Shown piece after piece: positions 17,083 through 25,694 of a DNA stretch of 64,000 nt. Position numbers and translations under genes: made by a program. The DNA is from Cellulosilyticum lentocellum DSM 5427 (lineage in GTDB: Bacteria > Bacillota > Clostridia > Lachnospirales > Cellulosilyticaceae): NCBI RefSeq assembly GCF_000178835.2, contig NC_015275.1, positions 1,013,001-1,077,000 of the forward strand. Reading direction: 5' to 3'. The notes beneath the pieces are model-generated. The model was not told the DNA's origin, did not search any database, and saw only the letters and a list, made by a program, of their open reading frames with translations. The stretch's first letter is position 1; the number at the start of each line of letters is the position of its first letter.

Positions 17083-18582
17083 ATGTCTAGTATATGGGGG
17101 ATATTATTAAGTGCTTTACTTATTTTTTCATCATCTACACCAGAGCAAAAAGCCTTATTTGATGATTTAACTAAAGTGCTCACATGGGAAGTCATGAAGA
17201 TTCATTCAAGTGGGGAGATTACAACGAAAGAAGACACTTCAAACAGTAATATATTATACGGAGGTTTTGACGACCTATTTGAAGAAAGTCAAATAGAAGT
17301 AACAACTATTAAGTATGAAGTAGATGGCTACTTCAATCAAAGTAATGGGGAAGCATATGTAAAGGGCTACTTTGCACAAAACGAGAAGAAGGTACCTATT
17401 GAAATCTATTTGAAGGAAGGACTAGCATATGTTAATAAAGAACTTCTAGTTTATGTATATCCATCAGGTGGATATCATCAGGCCCCTGAACCATACATTG
17501 CGTATCCATTTGATTTAAAGGAGATGATAAGTCCAGAAGAGATGACAAGCTCCCAAGAATATAAGCCTCTTACAGACCTTATACAAATCCAAGTGCCATT
17601 AACAAAAGTAAAGGATACATATAACTTTGAAATGGATTATAAGACATTTGGAGAATTTTTTGAGAAGACAGCAAACAAGGTGTTAAATAATATAGAGCCC
17701 CTTGCAAAAGAGTATATTAAAATAGCATATAGTGACTTAACAATATCTAAGTATGATGAAAAAACAGGAGAATACATAGATAAAACTTATGATAATGTAG
17801 ATGCTTTTTATAATGGGGAAATGAAGTCAGAAATGGATGAGATCATAAGCTATGCCAAAGAAAAGCACATGATTGAAAGAATAAGTTGTTTTATAAAAGG
17901 TGCACTATGTGGTTCTCAGATCAAGATGCAGACAACCATTATAGAAGATGCCTTTAGCAATGAAATAAATGCCAAATTGAATTTTGTAAATAGTTACCTA
18001 ATAGAGGCTAAGCTTCAAACAAATATAGAAAAAGTAGCAAAACAAGAGGTATCCATACCTACCAAGGTAATATTGATTGGGGATAAAGAGGACTATGCTT
18101 ATACAAGACCAAGTTATTATAAAATAATGGAGGGGTCCAAAATAGATGATTTTACAGAGGATGAAATAAAGGAGCTAAGGTATGAACGGTACGCTTTTAC
18201 TGATGGCAAGACCTACTATATTCCTTGTTTTATTGATGACCCATACAATAATTATGTGGGAGATAAAATGATTTGCTATGACAATAAAACCAAGAAATGC
18301 TATGTTATTTCGAAAGATAATATGGACAGAGAGGCTTATGAGGAGGCACAAATTCTTTTGTGTGAAGAAGGAGAAATAGTAGACACAGAGGAAAATGACA
18401 GGTCTATAAGGGTCATAGATTATATTATCGATCCAAGTAAAATAGTTTATCTAGAGGTAATAGCTAAGGATGAAATATGTTTGATTCCTATAGATGAACT
18501 TAAAAAAGCAGGTTTGATTTATGAAATAGAGCAAAACAAGGACGAAAAGCAGCTTAAAATCTATAAGAAAATGTTTGAATAG
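17083..18582 (+). CDS. secreted protein of unknown function, paralogue of the next gene
   Basis: The 499-residue protein has an N-terminal hydrophobic segment (residues 3-16) and aligns by eye with the following lipoprotein: KALFDDLTKVLTWEVMKIHSSGEI against KALIDQLTQLVNWPYMGINFSGKI. It lacks the lipobox cysteine of its neighbour; the corresponding place reads FSSSTPEQ. The C-terminal 130 residues have alternating strand-like segments ending LKKAGLIYEIEQNKDEKQLKIYK, like the N-terminal stalk domain of copper amine oxidase found in many clostridial surface proteins. No enzyme motif is seen. The ribosome site is AAGGGGGAAA. The downstream gene starts 12 bases after its stop. Confidence 0.7.
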   Translation: MSSIWGILLSALLIFSSSTPEQKALFDDLTKVLTWEVMKIHSSGEITTKEDTSNSNILYGGFDDLFEESQIEVTTIKYEVDGYFNQSNGEAYVKGYFAQNEKKVPIEIYLKEGLAYVNKELLVYVYPSGGYHQAPEPYIAYPFDLKEMISPEEMTSSQEYKPLTDLIQIQVPLTKVKDTYNFEMDYKTFGEFFEKTANKVLNNIEPLAKEYIKIAYSDLTISKYDEKTGEYIDKTYDNVDAFYNGEMKSEMDEIISYAKEKHMIERISCFIKGALCGSQIKMQTTIIEDAFSNEINAKLNFVNSYLIEAKLQTNIEKVAKQEVSIPTKVILIGDKEDYAYTRPSYYKIMEGSKIDDFTEDEIKELRYERYAFTDGKTYYIPCFIDDPYNNYVGDKMICYDNKTKKCYVISKDNMDREAYEEAQILLCEEGEIVDTEENDRSIRVIDYIIDPSKIVYLEVIAKDEICLIPIDELKKAGLIYEIEQNKDEKQLKIYKKMFE

Positions 18583-18594
18583 GGGGAAAACAAA

Positions 18595-19983
18595 ATGAAA
18601 AAAGTGACTTGGATGATGCTCGTTATTCTAGTAGTAAGCTGCATAACAGGCTGTAATACCACAGAGAAAGCATTAATAGACCAGTTAACACAACTAGTCA
18701 ATTGGCCTTATATGGGTATAAATTTTAGTGGTAAAATAGTGTTAGAAGATTCAATGTATTTCGGGGATAATGAGAGTCATAAAGGTGAAGAGATTACGGT
18801 TAAATATAAAGTTACAGCTTATTTAGACTTAGAAGAGCAAATGGGCCATTTTATAGTAGATGTAACTAATTCTGCTAATGAGGACCCCTTTCACTTAGAA
18901 GGCTACTTAAAAGAAGATCAGCTGATTTTAGATAAAGCCTATTACATTTCAAACTATCCTCATCAACAGTATGAGAAATTAGGAGAGGATTATATTGGTG
19001 AAACTATGCCAAGTGATCTAGAGTTTTATTTTGAACTACTTAAGAGTGGTAGAACAGTTGGAGCGAAAGCCTTAGACTTACTCAGTAATGAAAAGGTAGA
19101 TATTCCTCTTCAAGGTGATGGAAAGAATTTTACAATGAATTTAGATGAAGAAAGCTTTAGTAAAGGTAGTATTTCTTTACTAAAAGCTTGTTTAAATCAT
19201 ACAGGTGAACTTTATGATTTAGTAGCAGATGAATTTGGTAAAGAGGTAGACGCTACAGAACTAGCAGATACCAGAGAACAGCTTATAAAAGCAGTAGAAG
19301 AAAAATTTAAGGATGGACAGCTGTATGAGATGTATTACTATTTCTTAAAGGGTGCAATTTATGGTAGTGAATGTGAAACTAAAATGAAATTTGACAATAA
19401 TACAGCACACTTTTCAGCTAAAGGCAACCTAGATTATATGACTATGGAAAATATAGCATTTGATTTTAAACTAGATTTAGTTAAAACAGAAAAACAAGCA
19501 CTTATATTACCAAAAAGTTTAAGGTATTTGTCAGATGCAGAAAAACGTTATTATGATGAAAAGTTTTATAGAGCATTTTCAAAGAATTCGGATAAGTATG
19601 CCTATAATGGCATAATCGAAAAGAATGGGAAGCAATACTTCCCACTAAGCTGGCTCGATTGCGCCATCAAAGAAGAAGGTGGGACCTATTACTTAATACC
19701 AGGTTCATTTAATAGCTATGCACATTTGACGAGTGGCATTAAAAGTAAGAAACTTAAAAATAGGACAGCGGATGAATTGGTACCGGAAATTAAATGTAAT
19801 CCCATTAATGTAGATGAAGAATATTATCTGTCAAAGCAAGATTTAGAAAAATTGGGCTTTGAAATAGTAAACTATAACGAGGAAACTGTTGTAGTATACT
19901 ACAATATACCAATTTCCTATTTTGAGGACCCCAATTATGATGAAAATTTTATGAACTTTCTAGCTCATACTGATTATGAGTAG
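18595..19983 (+). CDS. lipoprotein of unknown function, paralogue of the preceding gene
   Basis: The 462-residue protein has a lipoprotein signal peptide with lipobox (VSCITGC, Cys20), so it should be tethered to the outer face of the membrane. The body resembles the preceding gene along its length, including the KGAIYGSECETKMKF segment (compare KGALCGSQIKMQ) and a C-terminal amine-oxidase-stalk-like region (KNGKQYFPLSWLD, then LSKQDLEKLGFEIVNYNEET). The pair is an operon created by tandem duplication. A GGGGGAAAA ribosome site lies before the ATG. The function is unknown; a cell-envelope role is inferred. Confidence 0.75.
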   Translation: MKKVTWMMLVILVVSCITGCNTTEKALIDQLTQLVNWPYMGINFSGKIVLEDSMYFGDNESHKGEEITVKYKVTAYLDLEEQMGHFIVDVTNSANEDPFHLEGYLKEDQLILDKAYYISNYPHQQYEKLGEDYIGETMPSDLEFYFELLKSGRTVGAKALDLLSNEKVDIPLQGDGKNFTMNLDEESFSKGSISLLKACLNHTGELYDLVADEFGKEVDATELADTREQLIKAVEEKFKDGQLYEMYYYFLKGAIYGSECETKMKFDNNTAHFSAKGNLDYMTMENIAFDFKLDLVKTEKQALILPKSLRYLSDAEKRYYDEKFYRAFSKNSDKYAYNGIIEKNGKQYFPLSWLDCAIKEEGGTYYLIPGSFNSYAHLTSGIKSKKLKNRTADELVPEIKCNPINVDEEYYLSKQDLEKLGFEIVNYNEETVVVYYNIPISYFEDPNYDENFMNFLAHTDYE

Positions 19984-20043
19984 AAAGCGAAAAGGTCTAA
20001 ATCATAGCCTAAAATGATTTAGACAAGGCTTCTACAAATCATC

Positions 20044-20081
20044 AAAAAGAGACAAATATGAAAATGATATTTGTCTCTTTT
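20044..20081 (+). terminator. terminator after the paralogous pair
   Basis: AAAAGAGACAAATAT pairs with ATATTTGTCTCTTTT across a short loop. A second hairpin without a U-run (19992-20022) lies just before it. Confidence 0.75.
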
Positions 20082-20135
20082 GTGATTAAGGCTAGTACTA
20101 AAAGGGGAGAAAAGGTAATAAAGCCTCTGATTGGA

Positions 20136-21086
20136 TTATATTTTCAACAAAAGGGCAAAGCCAAGTGTAAGTACATAACAACTATTAAGTATTAAGAAAT
20201 TTTTAATAGCAAAGATAAAAGTATCTTTCTTTGTTTGAAGTACTTTAAAAGCTGCTATATTTTTATAAATAGGAATAAGTGTGATTAAGGTAAGTAGGCA
20301 AATCCAAGGAAGGTAGCCTGTTATGACACTTATAACGATAGCAATATAACTTAAATAATAAAGGACTTCCCATAGAACAAGCCCGGATTTTTTTCCTATA
20401 TATATAGGTAAGGTGTAGCGCTTATTAACGAGGTCTTCTTTCATATCACACAGATTATTAGCAAGCATAATATTAGCAATACAGTTTATAAGAGGTACAC
20501 AAGCTAAAAAGATACCTATAAGTATTTTTAAATTAAAGTTTAGGTTAACCTGCCAATCACTAAAGCTTAAATTTAAAAGGTTTTGATCAAATACATGAAT
20601 GTAAATGGTGATAAAAGTAAGCACTAGTCCCATAGTAAGTCCTGAAAAAACTTCGCCAAAGGGTGTCCTAGAAATAGGTAAAGGCCCAGAAGTATATAAA
20701 ATACCAATGGCAAAACAAAGTATCCCAAAGGCTAATACTGTTAAATTGGTTCGATAAACTAGGCAAAGACCTAAAACAGTAGATAGAGCAAGCATAATGT
20801 AAATAAGGCTACGAACTAATCGTGGACTAAGATCATAAGCACCCATAGCATTATGTATTTCATAACCGTAGCCATCTTTTTTACGAGCAGTCATAAAATC
20901 AATATAATTGTTAATAGCTGTAGTAGTCATATCAAAAATAAGCATAGCTAAAAACATAAGTACGGCATTTTTCCAGTCAAAGCTGTCAAAAGCATAAAGG
21001 GTATAAAGTGTCCCGAATAAGAAGGGAATAATACTAGCTACTTTAGTAGGTAGTTCAACTAATTTAAGGAAAACTGCAATCGACAT
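20136..21086 (-). CDS. UbiA-family prenyltransferase (MenA/DmkA-like)
   Basis: This integral membrane enzyme attaches a polyprenyl chain to an aromatic acceptor, in this subfamily usually 1,4-dihydroxy-2-naphthoate to make demethylmenaquinone. The 316-residue protein has eight or nine helices and both Asp-rich motifs: NNYIDFMTARKKD near residue 60 and NNLCDMKED near 210. It also has the GPLPISRTPFGEVFSG loop seen in MenA. No other quinone gene lies nearby, but the window has a flavin-based electron-transfer locus at 48-54 kb with a polyprenyl synthase, and this would be the matching DmkA-type step. That link is inference. Confidence 0.85.
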   Translation of the reverse strand: MSIAVFLKLVELPTKVASIIPFLFGTLYTLYAFDSFDWKNAVLMFLAMLIFDMTTTAINNYIDFMTARKKDGYGYEIHNAMGAYDLSPRLVRSLIYIMLALSTVLGLCLVYRTNLTVLAFGILCFAIGILYTSGPLPISRTPFGEVFSGLTMGLVLTFITIYIHVFDQNLLNLSFSDWQVNLNFNLKILIGIFLACVPLINCIANIMLANNLCDMKEDLVNKRYTLPIYIGKKSGLVLWEVLYYLSYIAIVISVITGYLPWICLLTLITLIPIYKNIAAFKVLQTKKDTFIFAIKNFLILNSCYVLTLGFALLLKI

Positions 21087-21229
21087 AGATATCCTCCTAA
21101 TACTAAAGAAATTATAGGTAATAGTATAAAGGATAATAATTAGTTTAACAATGTACAGAAATAATAGGTATAAAATTTAAATATTATGAATTTGATGCAA
21201 CTTAAAGTGAAAACTAATAGAGGTGAAAA

Positions 21230-22147
21230 ATGGAAAAAGGATATAAAAAGTTTATTGTAGCAACAATTATTTTCTTTGCACTTGCAATTCTTTTAGCAGT
21301 TGTATTTCCGATTCAAGAGGTGGAGAGTTTTATTGCAGCCATGGTACTACTAGGAGTTATGATGATGATTCTTACGGCATTAAGAATGAAAGAAAGCAGT
21401 GCTAAGATACAAGATTGGATTCAAAGCAAGGTACATATTAGACCAACCATTACAAAAATTGGTTTAGTGTTGATTTTGATTGGAGGAGGTATGATACTAC
21501 TTAGAAAAGGAGAGAATCCTAATTATATGATGTGGGAAGCTAGTATAGTTGTGATGGGGGGCTTGCTTTTTTTAATAGGAATCTTCTCTAAGCACTTTTT
21601 ATTTAAAAATTTAATCATAGCAACATTAATGGTATTCTTTACAATAGTATATGTGCAGAAGTCTCAACAACCGATACAGTTAAGAAGCATTGTATTAACT
21701 AGTGCTTTCTGGGTAGTAACAGCCATAAGTGAAATAAAGAGGATAAAAGCTAAGGAGAAAAGCACTATATTTAAATCAGATTTTTGTAAAGTAGAGTACC
21801 ATAAAAATGAAAAGGTGGTTTTCTTACAGTGGAAACAGTTTTGTAGGGGTGAAGATTATAGAGCCCCTGTTAAATGTGCTATAGAGCTTGCAAGAACCAA
21901 CAAAGGGTGTAATTTTATTGTTGATGCCAGAAATGGTTTTGAAGATGACCCAGCAGATGTAGAATGGGGCTTTAAGGAGTTCTTACCACAAATGAGCGAA
22001 ACAGGTTGTAAGCAGGTGGTATTCATCATGAATGAAGTAAATGATATTGAAGGTGAAATGGATATGTGGACCAAGGAATTTATGAAATACTTTACCGTAA
22101 AGAGAGTAACTAGCTATGATGAAGCTATTACTGCATTAACCTATTGA
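21230..22147 (+). CDS. membrane protein with C-terminal STAS-like domain, unknown function
   Basis: The 305-residue protein has about six hydrophobic segments in residues 8-170. A soluble domain of about 125 residues follows (FCKVEYHKNEKVVFLQWK to DEAITALTY) whose strand/helix order and GCNFIVDARNGF and GCKQVVFIMNE strands resemble SpoIIAA/STAS-like folds. This suggests a sensor or regulatory role at the membrane, but no family is recognised. A GAGGTGAAAA ribosome site precedes the ATG. It is the last chromosomal gene before the tRNA-Arg and prophage. Confidence 0.6.
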   Translation: MEKGYKKFIVATIIFFALAILLAVVFPIQEVESFIAAMVLLGVMMMILTALRMKESSAKIQDWIQSKVHIRPTITKIGLVLILIGGGMILLRKGENPNYMMWEASIVVMGGLLFLIGIFSKHFLFKNLIIATLMVFFTIVYVQKSQQPIQLRSIVLTSAFWVVTAISEIKRIKAKEKSTIFKSDFCKVEYHKNEKVVFLQWKQFCRGEDYRAPVKCAIELARTNKGCNFIVDARNGFEDDPADVEWGFKEFLPQMSETGCKQVVFIMNEVNDIEGEMDMWTKEFMKYFTVKRVTSYDEAITALTY

Positions 22148-22191
22148 ACTGACTACTAAAAAGTGGTACAATAAACAAGCTAACAAAAAAA

Positions 22192-22265
22192 GCACGCGTA
22201 GTTCAGCTGGATAGAGCGTCTGACTTCGGATCAGAATGTCGTGGGTTCGAATCCTACCGCGTGCG
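22192..22265 (+). tRNA. tRNA-Arg (anticodon UCG), 3' half rebuilt by the prophage
   Basis: The acceptor arm GCACGCG pairs with CGCGTGC (22258-22264). The D arm TTCAGCTGGATAGAGC, anticodon stem TCTGA/TCAGA with loop CTTCGGA (anticodon TCG) and the GGTTCGAATCC T-arm are all in place. No CCA is encoded. The 3' part coincides with the att core. Confidence 0.95.
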
Positions 22266-22269
22266 TAAA
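22230..22269. other. attL, 40-bp att core
   Basis: Forty bases, from the anticodon stem through the 3' end of tRNA-Arg plus four bases, are identical to 37778-37817. The adjacent integrase gene identifies this as the attachment site. Confidence 0.95.
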
Positions 22270-22272
22270 TTG

Positions 22273-22321
22273 AATTCTCTAGGCTTTGAGTATCAATAGA
22301 TACAAGCTTAGAGAATTTTTT
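22273..22321. terminator. terminator just inside attL
   Basis: AATTCTCTAGGCTT pairs with AAGCTTAGAGAATTTTTT around a loop containing GTATCAATAGATAC. It can end the tRNA transcript and is nearly duplicated beyond attR. Confidence 0.75.
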
Positions 22322-22407
22322 ATTTCGGGTTGCAATAAGCCAAAAGGTTGCAGTAGGGTTGCAGTAAGATTTCTGACAATTAAAAAGCCACGGTTCTATG
22401 GCCATGG

Positions 22408-23631
22408 CTAAAGGTTGAAAATCTTATTCAGTTTTTGCACTTCATCAGTCATCTGCTGAGGTGTAACATGAGTGTAAATATTCATTGTAGTAGTAATATC
22501 GTTATGTCCCATAAGTGATTGCACGGTCTTGATGGGAACATCATTTTCGAATAGCCTGGTCGCATAAGTATGTCGCATAGAGTGAAATTTTTTATGCTCA
22601 ATGCCTGCATTGGCCAGAGCACGAGCATATGATCTTGTTAAATTTCTAGTGTCTAAGTATCCGCCTAAATCGGTACAGAACACTAGATTATTTTTTTGGT
22701 ATAAATCACCATACTTTAATATTAACTTGTCCTGTTCTGCCTTATGCTTTTTTAATTCTTTTATAATCTTAGTTGGCAAAGGGATGATCCTGGTACTGCT
22801 TTTAGTCTTGGGATCATGTTCCAATACTGACCATGTCCTAGAACCGTCTTTTCCTACCTTGGATAATCTTGAAATAGCATGAGTTACACTCAAAGTATTG
22901 TTTACCATGTCCACATTATCCCATTTCAGGGCCATCAACTCTCCAAGTCGTAGGCCGCTGCCTAATGCTAGTATAAATAGCATCCTGTTTTTGTTTTTCT
23001 CTAAAGAACCTATAAACGTTTTTTGTTCTTCAGGTGTGAAGAAAGTAATGTCATTATCCTTATCAGTACCAGCTGCACCCTCACACTTAGGCATAGTTAC
23101 CAATGAACAATAGTTCCTTACAATATAGCCTTGTTTTACAGCGTCATTAAGGCATGTTTTAAGCGTTTTATTTAATACCTTGATTGTGTTAGTGGTCTTG
23201 CCCTGCTCAGCTAGAGCGTTGTAATAGGATTGTATATGGGCGGTTCTAATATCGACAAGTTTCCTTTTTCCTAGCGCTGAGCCTTTTATATAATTTCTAT
23301 AGATTCCTTCATATCGTTCAAAAGATGTATCCTTTAGCTCATTAATCCTAAATTCAAATAACCAAGTATAAAACCATTGATTTAATGTGATCTTATCATT
23401 ACTTGAGGTTAAACCACTATTGGACTGAGTCCTATATTCCGCCATACGGTCAATAACTTCTTGCTTCTTATAGGAGCAGAAGGACTTCCTAATCAGTTTT
23501 CCATCCTCATTGGTACCAACTGTAAGGGTAGCCTTATAGTACGTCTTACCGTTCTTTGTGGTGGCATATATGGTACCCTCACCGTTAGCCTTAGATCGTG
23601 GCTTGCGTTTCTTTGGTTGATCTGTAGCCAT
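22408..23631 (-). CDS. int: tyrosine-recombinase phage integrase
   Basis: The enzyme catalyses site-specific recombination at the tRNA-Arg att site. The 407-residue product has an N-terminal arm-binding AP2-like region (residues 15-60), a core-binding SAM-like domain (about 80-190) and a catalytic domain. Its catalytic residues are Arg in SGLRLGELMAL, HSMRHTYATRLF (HxxR), MGHNDITTT and the nucleophile Tyr in NIYTHV. It is next to attL, pointing toward it, as usual. The stop lies 140 bases from the att core. The upstream repressor gene is separated by two bases, so the two are probably cotranscribed. Confidence 0.96.
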   Translation of the reverse strand: MATDQPKKRKPRSKANGEGTIYATTKNGKTYYKATLTVGTNEDGKLIRKSFCSYKKQEVIDRMAEYRTQSNSGLTSSNDKITLNQWFYTWLFEFRINELKDTSFERYEGIYRNYIKGSALGKRKLVDIRTAHIQSYYNALAEQGKTTNTIKVLNKTLKTCLNDAVKQGYIVRNYCSLVTMPKCEGAAGTDKDNDITFFTPEEQKTFIGSLEKNKNRMLFILALGSGLRLGELMALKWDNVDMVNNTLSVTHAISRLSKVGKDGSRTWSVLEHDPKTKSSTRIIPLPTKIIKELKKHKAEQDKLILKYGDLYQKNNLVFCTDLGGYLDTRNLTRSYARALANAGIEHKKFHSMRHTYATRLFENDVPIKTVQSLMGHNDITTTMNIYTHVTPQQMTDEVQKLNKIFNL

Positions 23632-23633
23632 GA

Positions 23634-24089
23634 CTATTCACCTTCTTTTTTAGATTCAGCAATCATATTGATATAAGACTCATATATAGAGTTAAATGTT
23701 CCTGATAATAGAGTAACAAGAAATGATAGATCATTGTCAGATAAATTACAGATTATAGAATTATATTTAAAAGTTTTGTTAAAAAGCAATAGTGCGCCTA
23801 TTACATTTTCTATTTCATCAGAATTCCTAATCATATCTATAAGTTCATCATCACATTTTTGTGGTTTGTCAATCTCTTTGCGGAGTATATTTTCTAACGT
23901 ATCTACAAACAATTCGTTAACACGTATATTTAATGCATCTGCAATTTTTTTTAATGTCTCTATGCTAGGATTTTTAGTTCCAGCCTCTAGTTGTTGAATA
24001 TATGCACCGCTTACACCTACAAGTGAACCTAATGCTGATTGAGATAATTTCATTTCTTTCCTTTTTGTTTTTAAAAGTACATTATTCAA
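23634..24089 (-). CDS. phage repressor (CI-like, HTH_XRE)
   Basis: This 151-residue regulator has a canonical N-terminal XRE helix-turn-helix (LSQSALGSLVGVSGAYIQQLE, residues about 14-34), and the rest is a helical oligomerisation region. There is no Ser/Lys peptidase motif, so induction would not be by LexA-type self-cleavage. The start is TTG, seven bases after AGGAGG (24097-24102). It lies opposite a Cro-like gene, with three palindromic operators between them. The neighbouring integrase is downstream on the same strand. Confidence 0.88.
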   Translation of the reverse strand: MNNVLLKTKRKEMKLSQSALGSLVGVSGAYIQQLEAGTKNPSIETLKKIADALNIRVNELFVDTLENILRKEIDKPQKCDDELIDMIRNSDEIENVIGALLLFNKTFKYNSIICNLSDNDLSFLVTLLSGTFNSIYESYINMIAESKKEGE

Positions 24090-24119
24090 ATCTATTCCTC
24101 CTAAAATTTATTTCTTATT

Positions 24120-24148
24120 ATTATAAACCAATATGATAAAAAAATAAA
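24120..24148 (-). promoter_or_regulatory. candidate leftward repressor promoter
   Basis: On the minus strand TATAAT (24120-24125) has a weak TTTATT 17 bases upstream (24143-24148), overlapped by the first operator. This would transcribe the repressor and integrase. Confidence 0.45.
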
Positions 24149-24220
24149 CAAATAGTTTACAAAAAGCATTGACTAAACATATAGTTTATATTATACTACG
24201 AAATATAAACAAATAGTTTA
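24145..24220. promoter_or_regulatory. three repressor operators (O1-O3)
   Basis: TAAACAAATAGTTTA occurs at 24145-24159 and 24206-24220, and TAAACATATAGTTTA at 24174-24188. Each has perfect TAAAC/GTTTA half-sites. They lie at 29- and 32-base intervals between the CI-like and Cro-like genes and overlap the promoters, as in lambdoid switches. Confidence 0.85.
24169..24197 (+). promoter_or_regulatory. rightward early promoter (PR)
   Basis: TTGACT (24169-24174), 17 bases, TATACT (24192-24197). The middle operator fills the spacer, so bound repressor would block RNA polymerase. Confidence 0.85.
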
Positions 24221-24246
24221 TAAATTTACATATTGGTGGTGATAGC

Positions 24247-24450
24247 ATGAATGTTAATGTGGAAAAGTTGAAAAGTCTAATCTATAACAACGGATTTACT
24301 TATACTGACCTTTCTAATGTTTCAGGGGTTAGTAGAACGTCAATTAATAGAATTGTTAATAATGGATTTATTCCAAGGCCTTCTACTGTTGGAAAACTTT
24401 GCAAAGCGTTAAATTGTAAAGTTGAAGATTTACTTAAAGAGGATAGATAG
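24247..24450 (+). CDS. Cro-like XRE regulator
   Basis: This 67-residue protein is little more than a helix-turn-helix (FTYTDLSNVSGVSRTSINRI, residues about 15-34) with a C-terminal KALNCKVEDLL helix. It is first in the rightward early operon behind PR and the three operators. An unusual but usable GGTGGTGATAGC ribosome site precedes the ATG. It is expected to compete with the repressor for the TAAAC-GTTTA operators. Confidence 0.85.
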   Translation: MNVNVEKLKSLIYNNGFTYTDLSNVSGVSRTSINRIVNNGFIPRPSTVGKLCKALNCKVEDLLKEDR

Positions 24451-24490
24451 GCAAAAAATTTGACTTACCTTTTTTAGAAAGGATGATTGA

Positions 24491-24658
24491 ATGAAAAGAG
24501 ATACTTTAATTTGGAAGATAGTCAATAGGTTACATGATGAAAGAGCACTTGAACTAGACAATTACATGAACTACATTGAACAGGCCAACGACATATATAA
24601 GATTATAGAGAGAGAACTTAAAGACTTTACTTTAATCCAAGGGGAGGTAATGGAATGA
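24491..24658 (+). CDS. small early prophage protein (55 aa), unknown
   Basis: An ATG-initiated frame of 55 residues (MKRDTLIWKIVNRLHDERAL at the start) follows a GAAAGGATG ribosome site at 24475-24483. Its stop overlaps the ATG of the next gene (ATGA-type coupling). It is helical and charged, with no recognised domain. The tight packing and coupling argue that it is a real gene. Confidence 0.7.
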   Translation: MKRDTLIWKIVNRLHDERALELDNYMNYIEQANDIYKIIERELKDFTLIQGEVME

Positions 24659-24891
24659 GTGAAACAGTAAGAGACCTTACAGAAATGGTCAAAGAACACA
24701 GAAGGAAAGTTGAAGAAAAAACAATAGGAGTAAAAGAGTTTGCAGAAATTATGGGAGTTGGCGAAAGTACAGCTAGAGAAATGCTTAGGAGTAGCAATCC
24801 ACCACCATATATTAAGGTCGGCAACAGGTACCGCATTATTATTTCAAGGATTGACGAATGGCTAAATAAATTAATCGGCCAAGAGTTTTAG
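24655..24891 (+). CDS. excisionase-like HTH protein
   Basis: The 78-residue protein has a MerR/Xis-type winged helix in residues 22-75: the pattern TIGVKEFAEIMGVGES, then PPPYIKVGNRYRI and a terminal DEWLNK. Such proteins bend DNA at att sites and promote excision, or act as small regulators. It is translated from an ATG that overlaps the previous stop, behind GGGGAGG. Its position early in the rightward operon agrees with an Xis or regulator role, and I cannot tell which. Confidence 0.8.
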   Translation: MSETVRDLTEMVKEHRRKVEEKTIGVKEFAEIMGVGESTAREMLRSSNPPPYIKVGNRYRIIISRIDEWLNKLIGQEF

Positions 24892-24905
24892 GCGGTGATA
24901 CATAA

Positions 24906-25694
24906 ATGGACAGAGACTTTACTCAAATACATAATGCAATAATACGAGCCAATAACCTTAATCCGTATCAAAAAAGTCTTATATGCAACATATTAAGCAA
25001 TGAAGCAGGGTTCAAGATTTCGATTAGTATGTTAATGCAGCGTATACCATGTGGACAAACAAAGGTCAAGGCAACTATTAATGAGCTTAAACAAATGAAT
25101 ATCATAAAAGTATTCAGAGGTAAGTCTCAAAACAATACATGGGATACTAATTCATATGAGATTGACCTTAAATACTTACTCGAATATATTTCGGTTGGTC
25201 GTGATACGACTAACAGTACGTCATTATACGACCAACCTATTGGTCACGACACGCCTAAGGGTTATGTTTTATACGACCGAGGGGTTGGTTGTAATACGAC
25301 TAAAAAGAATACTAATAAGAATACTAAAGAGAATACCAATAAGAATATATATGCTCAGCAAGCAGAGCAGCTATGGAGTTCATACCCAAATAAGAAGGGT
25401 AAGGATAAAGCAATTAAGAAATTACCTAAACTTATTCATCAATATGGATATGAGCAATTAGAAAGATGTATTGACAGATATGTTCAAGATATTGAAGCCA
25501 AACAAACATCAAAGGAATATATAAAGCATGGAAGTACATTCTTTAATGGTGGTTTTATAGATTACTTAGATGAAAATTATCAAGAAGCACATAAGGAAGA
25601 ATTGAAAGAGGTGATAAATGGTGGAGAGCCAAAACCAACAATTGACCCAAGCAAGTTCTATAGTGATGAATATGTCAACAACTTGCCATACTGA
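24906..25694 (+). CDS. phage replication initiator / replisome organiser
   Basis: The 262-residue product has an N-terminal winged HTH (FTQIHNAIIRANNLNPYQKS, GQTKVKATINELKQMNIIKV). A low-complexity threonine/asparagine-rich linker around 135-150 is made of tandem ATACTAATAAGAATACTAAAG-like repeats. The C-terminal segment (AEQLWSSYPNKKGKDKAIKK, then FFNGGFIDYLDENY) is typical of phage replisome organisers. It would bind the origin, possibly the repeat-rich region of its own gene, and recruit the helicase loader encoded immediately downstream, whose frame overlaps it by 77 bases. Confidence 0.85.
   Translation: MDRDFTQIHNAIIRANNLNPYQKSLICNILSNEAGFKISISMLMQRIPCGQTKVKATINELKQMNIIKVFRGKSQNNTWDTNSYEIDLKYLLEYISVGRDTTNSTSLYDQPIGHDTPKGYVLYDRGVGCNTTKKNTNKNTKENTNKNIYAQQAEQLWSSYPNKKGKDKAIKKLPKLIHQYGYEQLERCIDRYVQDIEAKQTSKEYIKHGSTFFNGGFIDYLDENYQEAHKEELKEVINGGEPKPTIDPSKFYSDEYVNNLPY

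Noticed and set aside
22136-22405. Minus-strand ORF of 89 codons across the tRNA-Arg
   Set aside because: It is read antisense through the tRNA and terminator, has no ribosome site and no domain.
23461-23676. Plus-strand ORF in the integrase gene
   Set aside because: Antisense frame without ribosome site; the integrase frame has all catalytic residues.
25156-25461. Arg/Thr-rich ORF of 101 codons
   Set aside because: Alternate frame of the repeat-rich linker in the replication initiator gene.
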